A DNA stretch of 64,000 nucleotides, taken from the NCBI RefSeq assembly GCF_039595395.1, contig NZ_JBCNLP010000001.1, positions 4,092,001 to 4,156,000 on the forward strand. Reading direction: 5' to 3'. The notes beneath the pieces were generated by a model that was not told where the DNA came from, made no database searches, and saw nothing but the letters and a program-made list of their open reading frames with translations. Positions 26,303-34,258 of the stretch are shown piece after piece. Both the position numbers and the translations under genes were made by a program. This DNA comes from Novosphingobium sp. (GTDB lineage: Bacteria; Pseudomonadota; Alphaproteobacteria; Sphingomonadales; Sphingomonadaceae). Every line of letters starts with the position of its first letter. The stretch's first letter is position 1.

Positions 26303-27109
26303 TTACTTCACCCCCGGCACCTTGATCTCGAACATCACCGGCCATTCCTTGCCTGTGACATAGATCCGGTGATGCACCGGATCATAGGCAATACCGTTGG
26401 GAATCTGATCCGGCCCGGTCGTCCCCGCGGCCTTATGCAGGTCGGACACATCGATCCAGCCCTTCACCTTGCCGGTGGCCGGATCGATGCGGGCGATGCG
26501 GTCGGTCAGCCAGATGTTGGCCCAGATCTCGCCATCGACCAGCTCGACCTCGTTCAGCTGATCGACCGGCTGGCCTTGCGCGGTCACATGGATCACGCGC
26601 TCCAGGCGGAAGTTCTTGGGATCGATCACGCGCAGATTGCTGCTGCCGTCGCTCATCACCAGGCTGGGGCCGAGGCGGGTCAGCGCCCAGCCCTCGCCCA
26701 TATAGGAGAACTGGCCCTTGCGCTTCAGCGTCGCCTTGTCCCAGACCAGACCGATGCCGTTGCGCCAGCTCAGCGAATAGATCTCGTCGCCCACCGGCGC
26801 GCTGCCCTCGCCATAGAGCGGCAGGGGCACATCGGCGCGCGCGATCACCTCGCCGGTCTCGACATTGACACGGCGCAGGGTCGAGCGGCCCAGCTCGCCG
26901 GTGCTTTCGAACATCTGGCCGGTGGAATCGAAGAACAGGCCCTCGGTCCATGCCTTGGGGTCGTGCGGCAGTTTGCGCACCACCACGGGCTTGACCACCG
27001 GAAGCTCCGCCGAGGCACTGGAAGGCGCGGGCTGTGCCGCATGACATGCCGCAAGCGGGACCAGCGTCAGAGCCAGCCCCAGCAGCGCCTGCTTCACAGA
27101 CCCGCGCAT
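26303..27109 (-). CDS. Glutaminyl-peptide cyclotransferase (lipoprotein)
   Basis: The 268-residue protein matches bacterial glutamine cyclotransferases, which form N-terminal pyroglutamate and have a five-bladed propeller fold. Family segments are visible as WTEGLFF, FESTGELGRS, LNEVELVDGEIWANIW and PNGIAYDP. The N-terminus has a lipobox (LAAC, Cys at residue 22), so it is probably attached to the membrane. It sits 5 bp downstream of dapD on the same strand. Confidence 0.9.
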   Translation of the reverse strand: MRGSVKQALLGLALTLVPLAACHAAQPAPSSASAELPVVKPVVVRKLPHDPKAWTEGLFFDSTGQMFESTGELGRSTLRRVNVETGEVIARADVPLPLYGEGSAPVGDEIYSLSWRNGIGLVWDKATLKRKGQFSYMGEGWALTRLGPSLVMSDGSSNLRVIDPKNFRLERVIHVTAQGQPVDQLNEVELVDGEIWANIWLTDRIARIDPATGKVKGWIDVSDLHKAAGTTGPDQIPNGIAYDPVHHRIYVTGKEWPVMFEIKVPGVK

Positions 27110-27114
27110 CGCGA

Positions 27115-27960
27115 TCAGTCGCGCAGGAGTTCGTTGATGCCGGTCTTGGCGCGGGTCTGCGCGTCGACCGTCTTGACGATCACGGCGCAGTACAGCGACG
27201 GTCCGGGCGTGCCATCGGGCAGCGGCTTGCCGGGCAGCGAGCCGGGCACGACCACCGCGTAAGGCGGCACGCGGCCAATGTGGACCTCGCCGGTGGCGCG
27301 GTCGATGATCTTGGTCGAGGCGCCCAGATAGACGCCCATCGAGAGCACGGCGCCCTCACCCACGATCACGCCCTCGGCCACTTCGCTGCGGGCGCCGATG
27401 AAGGCGCCATCCTCGATGATGACCGGGCCGGCCTGCAGCGGCTCCAGCACGCCGCCGATGCCCGCACCGCCCGAGATATGGACGTTCTTGCCGATCTGGG
27501 CACACGAACCAACCGTGGCCCAGGTGTCGACCATCGTGCCCGAATCGACGAAGGCACCCAGATTGACGAAGCTGGGCATCAGCACCACGCCCTTGGCGAT
27601 GTGGCAGCCGACGCGCGCCACGGCGCCCGGCACGGCGCGGAAACCGGCGGCGCGGAAATCGTCCTCGCCCCAGCCCTGGGTCTTGATCGCCACCTTGTCC
27701 CAGGCGGGAGCGCCGCCCATGCCGTTCTCCAGCAGGCCATTGTCGTTCAGGCGGAAGGAGAGCAGCACGGCCTTCTTCAGCCACTGATTGACCACCCACT
27801 CGCCGTCGATCTTCTCGGCGACGCGGGCCTCGCCCGATTCCAGCAGGGCAAAGGCCGCCTCGACGGCCACGCGCACATCGGCGCTGGCGGGGGTCACGGT
27901 GTCACGCGCATCCCATGCGGCTTCGATGGTGGCGGCAAGCGTGGCGACATCGGTGGTCAT
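27115..27960 (-). CDS. dapD: Tetrahydrodipicolinate N-succinyltransferase DapD
   Basis: DapD adds succinate to tetrahydrodipicolinate in the lysine/diaminopimelate pathway. The 281-residue protein has the N-terminal helical domain, then hexapeptide repeats of a left-handed beta-helix (VLMPSFVNLGAFVDSGTMVD, with VGSCAQIGKNVHISGG after it). The C-terminal AKTGINELLRD is typical. The ATG at 27960 was chosen because the longer frame upstream has no conserved sequence. Confidence 0.97.
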   Translation of the reverse strand: MTTDVATLAATIEAAWDARDTVTPASADVRVAVEAAFALLESGEARVAEKIDGEWVVNQWLKKAVLLSFRLNDNGLLENGMGGAPAWDKVAIKTQGWGEDDFRAAGFRAVPGAVARVGCHIAKGVVLMPSFVNLGAFVDSGTMVDTWATVGSCAQIGKNVHISGGAGIGGVLEPLQAGPVIIEDGAFIGARSEVAEGVIVGEGAVLSMGVYLGASTKIIDRATGEVHIGRVPPYAVVVPGSLPGKPLPDGTPGPSLYCAVIVKTVDAQTRAKTGINELLRD

Positions 27961-28226
27961 GGGTCTTCTTCCTGCAAAGCTGAACAGCGTGGCGGGCCAC
28001 CGCCAAGCGAGCGCCCGTTTCGCGAACCCGCCTATCGCCACTTGGCCCCAAGCGCAACCGGGGCTCTGGCTCATCGGCCCCCTAACCTTCTTTCCCGCCG
28101 CATACCGTAACTTCACGCAGGCGCGCCCGCCGGCGCCTTCACCACTTGGCGACCATAACCATGCCATAAGAACCGCGCTTGGCCGGGCAGAGGGCACCGC
28201 CCGCCATGCGGGGGACACGAACATCC

Positions 28227-30647
28227 ATGCACAACGATCCTGAGGGCACCACCACCAGCCGGAACGACCACCCAGCCGATGCCGCTCTGCCCGGCTCGCT
28301 GATCCAGCGTCTGGCGCTGGGCGGCGTGGCGCTTTCGGCCATCGCGCTGTTGGCGGCCTGCGGCAGCGATGGCGGCGGCGGGGTGAGCAGCAACCCCGCG
28401 CCCAGCTCCACCCCCACGCCGACACCCACCACCAGCGCCAGCCCGACGCCGACCGCCACGCCGACGACCACGCCGACCTCCACCTTCATCACGGCGGAAT
28501 ACAACCGCTCGACCGGCCCCTCGCAGCATGGCGCGATCACCGCCTGGACGATGGGCGCGACCGGCGCCGGGGTGACGATCGGCATCGTCGATTCCGGCAT
28601 CGACACCTCCAACCCCGAGTTCAGCGGGCGCATCTCGGCCGCCTCGACCGATGTCGCGGGCACGCGCGGGCTCATCAACTCCGACAGCGACCATGGCACG
28701 ATGGTGGCGCTGGTGGCGGCGGCGGCGCGCAACAATTCGGGCATCATGGGCATCGCCTATGGCGCCACCATCGCCGCCTTTCGCGCCGATAGCGCGGGAA
28801 GCTGCGCCAGCAGTGGCGGCTGCACCTTCAACGACACCGACATCGCCACCGGCATCAACGCCGCGATCACGGCCGGGGCCAAGGTGGTCAACATCTCGCT
28901 GGGCGGCGGCGCTCCCAGCAGCGCGGTGACCTCCGCCATCAGTCGCGCCGCCAGCGCGGGCGTGGTCGTGGTGGTCGCCGCCGGCAATGACGGCACCGCC
29001 AACCCCGATCCCTTCGCCGCGGGCGTGCGTGCGGCAGGCAATGGCAATGTCATCATCGCCGGATCGGTGAACAGCAGCAATGTGATCTCCAGCTTCTCCG
29101 ACAAGGCCGGGACCGAGGCCGCCAACTACCTCACCGCGCTGGGCGAGGGCATCTGCTGCCAATATGCCAATGGCGCGATCAAGACGACCACCACCAATGG
29201 CGCGACCTATGTCACCGTCTATTCCGGCACCAGCTTCTCCGCCCCGCAGATCGCGGGCGCCGTTGCGCTGCTGATGCAGTACTTCCCCAATCTGACCGCG
29301 AAACAAGCGGTCGCCCTGCTGCTCAACACCGCCACGCGCGAAGGCTCCGGCGCGGGCGACACCACCTATGGCGCGGGCGTGCTCAACATCGCCACCGCCT
29401 TCACCGCCCAGGGCAAGACCACCATGGGCACCTCCACATCGCAGGTCGCGCTGGGCGACACCACCATCGCCACCTCCCCCGCCATGGGCGATGCCACACG
29501 CGGCACAAGCCTGCAGGCCGTGGTGCTCGACAGCTACAACCGGGCCTTCAGCGTCAATCTAGGGGCCTCGATGCGGCAGGCGATGGTCCAGCCGCGCCTG
29601 CTCGGCGCGCTCGACACCAACCGCACCGCCACAACCCTGGGCACCGACGCCCTGTCGCTGGCCTTCACCATCGACGGACAGCACCTGCCCTCCAGCCTCT
29701 CGGGCTTTGCCCGCCAGATGCGGCTGACGCCCGGCGACAGCAATGCCGCCCGCGTGCTGGCCGCCCGCGTCGTCGCGCATCTGACGCCCGGCGCCACGCT
29801 GGCCATGGCCTTCGCGCAGGGCTCCGATGGCCTGACCGCCCAGTTGCAAGGCCAGAGCCGCCCCGCCTTCCTGATCGCCACCAACCCGCTGGAGGACACC
29901 GGCTTCGTCCGCACCGGCCAGAGCGCCCTTGCCGTGCGCCATCAGCTCGGCGCCTGGGGCCTGACCGTCTCGGCGGAAAACGGGCGCACCCAGCTTTCCA
30001 CCCCATGGCACCAGGGCGCCATCCCCGCCGCCCTGCAAAAGCGCGACAATGCGACGCGCCTCGCCATGGCCGTCGACCGCCGCTTCGGCACGGTGGAAAC
30101 CAGCTTCGGCGCAAGCTGGATGAGCGAGGACCACACGCTGCTGGGCGCCCGCCTTGCCGACACCTTCGGCGCTCAAGGGGCCGATTCGCTGTTCCTCGAC
30201 AGCTCGCTGGGCTGGCGGCCCGAGGGCGGCTGGTATCTGGGCGCGGCATGGCGGCAGGCCTTCACCCACGCCCGAGGCGGCACGCTGATCGGTTCGGGAT
30301 CGCGGCTGACCTCCTATGGCTGGGCGCTGGATGCCGGGATGATCAACGCGCTGATGTGGGGCGACAGCCTGTCCTTGCGCGTCAGCCAGCCCCTGCGCGT
30401 GGCGCGCGGGGGCGTGAACCTGTATCTGCCGGACAGCTATGATTACGCCACGCAGGAAAGCCTGTGGTCGATGCATCGGCTGAATCTGGCCCCTACCGGG
30501 CGGGAGATCGCCGCTGAATTGGCGTGGCATGCGCCCATGTTCCGGGGCGACGGGTCGATCAGCGTGTTCTGGCGCAAGGAGCCGGGGAATTATGCCGGAA
30601 TGCCGGATGACAGCGGGATGGCATGGTCCTGGCGGAAGGGGTTTTAA
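28227..30647 (+). CDS. Subtilisin-family serine protease lipoprotein with beta-barrel-like C-terminus
   Basis: The 806-residue protein has a lipoprotein signal (LLAAC, Cys45), a Thr/Pro-rich linker of about 35 residues, then an S8 catalytic domain. The triad is visible in IVDSGID, DSDHGTMVA and YSGTSFSAP. From about residue 420 the sequence becomes rich in alternating aromatic and polar residues and ends in Phe, like an autotransporter barrel. A lipobox plus barrel in one protein is unusual. ATG at 28206 is an alternative start. R2 begins 14 bp after the stop. Confidence 0.87.
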   Translation: MHNDPEGTTTSRNDHPADAALPGSLIQRLALGGVALSAIALLAACGSDGGGGVSSNPAPSSTPTPTPTTSASPTPTATPTTTPTSTFITAEYNRSTGPSQHGAITAWTMGATGAGVTIGIVDSGIDTSNPEFSGRISAASTDVAGTRGLINSDSDHGTMVALVAAAARNNSGIMGIAYGATIAAFRADSAGSCASSGGCTFNDTDIATGINAAITAGAKVVNISLGGGAPSSAVTSAISRAASAGVVVVVAAGNDGTANPDPFAAGVRAAGNGNVIIAGSVNSSNVISSFSDKAGTEAANYLTALGEGICCQYANGAIKTTTTNGATYVTVYSGTSFSAPQIAGAVALLMQYFPNLTAKQAVALLLNTATREGSGAGDTTYGAGVLNIATAFTAQGKTTMGTSTSQVALGDTTIATSPAMGDATRGTSLQAVVLDSYNRAFSVNLGASMRQAMVQPRLLGALDTNRTATTLGTDALSLAFTIDGQHLPSSLSGFARQMRLTPGDSNAARVLAARVVAHLTPGATLAMAFAQGSDGLTAQLQGQSRPAFLIATNPLEDTGFVRTGQSALAVRHQLGAWGLTVSAENGRTQLSTPWHQGAIPAALQKRDNATRLAMAVDRRFGTVETSFGASWMSEDHTLLGARLADTFGAQGADSLFLDSSLGWRPEGGWYLGAAWRQAFTHARGGTLIGSGSRLTSYGWALDAGMINALMWGDSLSLRVSQPLRVARGGVNLYLPDSYDYATQESLWSMHRLNLAPTGREIAAELAWHAPMFRGDGSISVFWRKEPGNYAGMPDDSGMAWSWRKGF

Positions 30648-30661
30648 GAAGGTGAAGTGAA

Positions 30662-30878
30662 GATGCGAGGGTCATAACCCTCGCGCTCCCTTTACTGTCT
30701 GCGTTGCGCTTCGGGTTCGGCCAAAGAGCAAGGTCGCTGCGCCGCAGGCTTTAACATTGCTGGCGCAGCCTATCGCTCAAAGAGTTACCTGCCTGCGGCG
30801 CGGCAAGCTAAGCGCAGGGCTGAACCCGTGGCGCAAGGTAGACATTCATGGGAGCGCGAGGGGGTAACCCCCTCGCAT
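30662..30878. repeat. R2: hairpin-capped repeat element (two A-type arms)
   Basis: This lies between the convergent protease and flavoprotein genes. The caps are GCGAGGGTcatAACCCTCGC on the left and GCGAGGGGGTAACCCCCTCGC-type on the right, each followed inside by GCTCCC or GGGAGC. The left and right arms are inverted relatives of each other, sharing TGTCT, TTGCGC, CGGGTTC and GCGCCGCAGGC blocks. The right arm closely matches that of R1. The position suits a bidirectional terminator. Confidence 0.85.
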
Positions 30879-30897
30879 TTCCCTTTTTACCTAAACC

Positions 30898-32091
30898 TTA
30901 AACCACCTGCCCCGCAGCCCAACCGCTGGCCCAGGCCCATTGGAAGTTATACCCGCCCAGCCAGCCGGTCACATCGACGGCCTCGCCAATCGCGTACAGG
31001 CCCGGCATCTTCTTGGCCTCCATCGTCTTGGACGACAGTTCGGCGGTGCTGATGCCGCCAGCGGTGACTTCGGCCTTGGCGTAGCCTTCGGTACCGTTGG
31101 GGGTGAAGCGCCAGTCGTGGAGGCGATCCTGCGCGGCGTTCAGCACCTTGTCGGTCATGGTGCCCAGTTCGCCTGTCAGCGCCAGCCTTTCGGCCAGAGC
31201 GGCGGCCAGACGTTCCGGCAGATGCTGCGACAGGGTACGGGCGAAGCCTGCGCGGGGGCTGGCCTGCTTGGCGGCGACCAGCGCACCGGGGGCGGCATCG
31301 GGCAGCAGGTCGATGGAGATCGCCTCGCCGTGCTTCCAATAGGAGGAGATTTGCAGGATCGACGGGCCGGAAAGGCCTTTGTGGGTGAAGAGCGCGGCCT
31401 CGCGGAAGCTGGCTTTTCCAGCCTCGGCGATCACCGGGGTGGCGACGCCGGAAAGGTCGCGGAACAGGGCTTCCTCGCCGCTCAGCGTCAGGGGCACCAG
31501 CGCGGGGCGGGGTTGCACCACCTTCAGGCCGAACTGGCGGGCCAGATCATAGGCAAAGCCGGTGGCGCCCATCTTGGGAATCGAAGGCCCGCCGGTGGCG
31601 ATCACCAGAGAGGATGCGCTGGCGGTGCGGTCGCCGAAGGTGACGTGATACAGGCCATCGGCATGGCGCACCTCACCGATGCCGCGCCCGCAGGCGATCT
31701 CGACCTCGCCGATGGCGCATTCTTCCAGCAGCATGGCCACGATCTGCTTGGCTGAGCCATCGCAAAAGAGCTGCCCCAGCGTCTTTTCGTGCCAGGCGAT
31801 GCCATAGGCCTCGACCAGTTCGAGGAAATCGCGCGGGGTGTAGCGGCTGAGCGCCGAGCGGGCGAAATGCGGGTTGCTCGACAGATAGCGGTCGGGCGCG
31901 GTGGCCAGATTGGTGAAGTTGCAGCGCCCGCCGCCAGAGATCAGGATCTTGGCGCCAGGAGCTTCGGCGTGGTCCACCAGCAGCACGCGGCGGCCACGCT
32001 GGCCCGCGACGCGGGCGCACATCAGCCCCGCCGCGCCGCCGCCCAGCACGATGACATCATGCGGATCGGAAGGCGCGGCGGGCTGAAGCAT
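30898..32091 (-). CDS. HI0933/YhiN-family FAD-dependent flavoprotein
   Basis: The 397-residue protein has the FAD-binding VIVLGGGAAGLMCA near the N-terminus, the family signature ILISGGGRCNFTN, and VIATGGPSIPKMGATG. The C-terminal motifs EVTAGGIST and GLYAIGEAVDVTGWLGGYNFQ are also typical. Family members are NAD(P)/FAD oxidoreductases of poorly known substrate. The ATG at 32091 overlaps the helicase stop by one base (TGATG), so translation is likely coupled. Confidence 0.92.
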   Translation of the reverse strand: MLQPAAPSDPHDVIVLGGGAAGLMCARVAGQRGRRVLLVDHAEAPGAKILISGGGRCNFTNLATAPDRYLSSNPHFARSALSRYTPRDFLELVEAYGIAWHEKTLGQLFCDGSAKQIVAMLLEECAIGEVEIACGRGIGEVRHADGLYHVTFGDRTASASSLVIATGGPSIPKMGATGFAYDLARQFGLKVVQPRPALVPLTLSGEEALFRDLSGVATPVIAEAGKASFREAALFTHKGLSGPSILQISSYWKHGEAISIDLLPDAAPGALVAAKQASPRAGFARTLSQHLPERLAAALAERLALTGELGTMTDKVLNAAQDRLHDWRFTPNGTEGYAKAEVTAGGISTAELSSKTMEAKKMPGLYAIGEAVDVTGWLGGYNFQWAWASGWAAGQVV

Positions 32092-33860
32092 CAATAGCGC
32101 TCGCGCGGGCCCTTCTTGCCCTGCCAGCCGCCTTCGCGGTTGCCGCCACCGGCATGACCACCACCGGCATGGGGCGGACGCGGGCCCTTGCGATGCGGGG
32201 TGCGGGGGCCGTCATTGCCAGAGCGCGCGTTGCGGCGCGCGGTTTCGCGCGGCGCCTCGGGCGCGGTTTCGATGCGGATGCCGCTCTCGTCCTCGGCGCC
32301 TTCGCGGGCGGTCTTGGCGAGGGCGTCGCGGAAGCGGGCTTCCACGGCGCGGGGCACCTGGAAGTGCGTTTCATTGGCGCCGATGCGGATCGCGCCGATT
32401 TCGCCGCGGGTGATGTGGCCACGGCGGCACAGCAGCGGCAGCAGCCAGCGCGGATCGGCGTTCTGGCGGCGGCCGATGTCCATGCGGAACCACACCACAT
32501 CGTCGAAACCTTCGCGGCGCGGGCCACGGTTGGCATCGGCGGCATTGCCGCTCTGCTCGATCATTTCCTCGGGCTGGGGCATGCGGGCACGATGGGCGCG
32601 GACCAGCGCGGCGGCGATTTCCAGCGGGGTGCGCTGGGCCAGCAGGGCCTCGGCCAGGGTGTTGTCCTCCTCGGTCGCCTCGACGGGCTCGAGCAGGGTG
32701 GCCAGCAGGCGGTCATGGTCGTTGGCGCGGATCGCCTCGGCGCTGGGCACGGGCACCCATTCGACGTTGATGCGGGCCGAGCGCAGCAGCATTTCCATGC
32801 GGCGGCGGCGCGGATAGGGCACGACCAGCACAGCGGTGCCCTTGCGACCGGCGCGACCGGTACGGCCCGAGCGGTGCTGCAGCGTTTCGGCATCGCGCGG
32901 CAGCTCGACGTGGATGACGAGGCTCAGCGTGGCGACGTCGATGCCGCGCGCGGCCACGTCGGTGGCGACGCAGACGCGGGCGCGGCCATCGCGCAGGGCC
33001 TGAAGCGCGTGGTTGCGCTCATTCTGGCTGTGCTCGCCCGAGAGGGCCACCGCGGAGAAACCGCGCTCGACCAGCGTGGCGTGCAGGTGGCGGACGTTGT
33101 CGCGCGTGGCGCAGAACAGCATCGCGGTTTCCGCTTCGTGGAAGCGCAGCAGGTTCACCACGGCATGCTCGATGTCAGACGGGCTGACGGCAATGGCGTT
33201 ATAGGTGATGTCGCTGTGCGATTCGCGCGTGTCGATCGTGCTGATGCGCAGCGCATTGTGCTGATACTGGCGGGCCAGGGCCGCAATCGGCGCGGGCATG
33301 GTGGCCGAGAACAGGAACGTGCGGCGGCCCTCGGGCGTGCCGTCGAGAATCTGCTCAAGGTCTTCGCGGAAGCCCATGTCGAGCATCTCGTCGGCCTCGT
33401 CGAGCACGGCGAATTGCAGGCTGGAGAGGTCGAGCGCGCCGCGCTCCAGATGGTCGCGCAGGCGGCCCGGCGTGCCCACCACGATATGCGCGCCCTGCGA
33501 CAGGGTGCGGCGCTCGCGGCTCGGGTCCATGCCGCCAACGCAGGTGGCAATACGCGCGCCAGCCTGCTGGAACAGCCACTCCAGCTCCCGGCTGACCTGC
33601 AGGGCCAGTTCGCGCGTAGGGGCAATCACCAGCGCCAGCGGCTTGCCCGCATAGGGCAGGCGCTCGTTCTCGCCGAGCAGGTCGCGCGACATGGCCATGC
33701 CGAAGGCCACCGTCTTGCCCGAACCGGTCTGGGCCGACACCAGCAGGTCGCGGCCCATGGCCTCCTCGGTGATGACGGCGGCCTGAACCGGAGTCGGGGC
33801 CTCATAACCCTTGGCAGCAAGGGCGTCGGCAATGGCTTTGGGAAGTGAAGAAAAAGGCAT
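32091..33860 (-). CDS. DEAD-box RNA helicase with DbpA-type RNA-binding domain
   Basis: The 589-residue protein has the full helicase core: Walker A AQTGSGKT (about residue 43), APTREL, TPGR, DEAD at about residue 153, SAT and HRSGRTGR. After the core, residues 430-510 look like a DbpA RNA-recognition domain, with WLLPLLCRRGHI and IGAIRI segments. The tail is rich in Arg, Gly and Pro, with short RxGG-like repeats. Such proteins act in ribosome assembly and mRNA turnover, often at low temperature. The start is preceded by a long leader. Confidence 0.93.
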   Translation of the reverse strand: MPFSSLPKAIADALAAKGYEAPTPVQAAVITEEAMGRDLLVSAQTGSGKTVAFGMAMSRDLLGENERLPYAGKPLALVIAPTRELALQVSRELEWLFQQAGARIATCVGGMDPSRERRTLSQGAHIVVGTPGRLRDHLERGALDLSSLQFAVLDEADEMLDMGFREDLEQILDGTPEGRRTFLFSATMPAPIAALARQYQHNALRISTIDTRESHSDITYNAIAVSPSDIEHAVVNLLRFHEAETAMLFCATRDNVRHLHATLVERGFSAVALSGEHSQNERNHALQALRDGRARVCVATDVAARGIDVATLSLVIHVELPRDAETLQHRSGRTGRAGRKGTAVLVVPYPRRRRMEMLLRSARINVEWVPVPSAEAIRANDHDRLLATLLEPVEATEEDNTLAEALLAQRTPLEIAAALVRAHRARMPQPEEMIEQSGNAADANRGPRREGFDDVVWFRMDIGRRQNADPRWLLPLLCRRGHITRGEIGAIRIGANETHFQVPRAVEARFRDALAKTAREGAEDESGIRIETAPEAPRETARRNARSGNDGPRTPHRKGPRPPHAGGGHAGGGNREGGWQGKKGPRERY

Positions 33861-34052
33861 CTATCTCTACTGGTCTGCACGGGCGTAGCAGCCCCTCGGG
33901 ACGAGGGACGCCATGAACGCCGCTAAGGAAAGGGCATCGCCAAAACGGCCCCCGAAACAGCGGACCAACAGCGAAAGTGCGCGCCCCCTAGCGGAAAACG
34001 AGGCATTCCGCCATGGGCAATCGATGGTCGGGGCAAGATTGAAGGTTAAAAG
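33861..34052 (-). other. Gene-free leader upstream of the helicase gene
   Basis: Together with R3 this makes a 398-bp stretch without a gene. The 190 bp next to the helicase start hold no ORF with family support. It probably contains the helicase promoter and 5' UTR. A short inverted repeat (CCCCTCGGGACGAGGG type) lies at about 33892-33907. I see no known riboswitch. Confidence 0.4.
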
Positions 34053-34248
34053 GCAGGGGGCCATCGCCCCCTGCACCCCCGTTACGTCTCCCGGCGAAGC
34101 GCTGGTTGTGCCGCATCGTGCCGCGTAAACTCCCGCGAAGCGGTGTAATTTCTGCCTGCGGCGCGGTGAGGTTGGGCGCAAGGGTGGGGTGCCGCTGCAC
34201 TTTCGTCGGAAGACGGTCTGGGAGCGCGAGGGGGTAACCCCCTCGCAT
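34053..34248. repeat. R3: hairpin-capped repeat element (two B-type arms)
   Basis: The left cap is a different hairpin, GCAGGGGG with CCCCCTGC (34053-34074); the right cap (34220-34248) matches those of R1 and R2. The right arm, read in reverse, matches the left arm of R1 (CGTCTTCCGACGA, GCGCCCAACCTC, GCGCCGCAGGCAG). It lies 10 bp from the stop of the GGDEF-EAL gene, which is transcribed toward it from the right... on the minus strand the stop is at 34259, so R3 is directly downstream of that gene. Confidence 0.8.
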
Positions 34249-34258
34249 CTTTCTTTTC

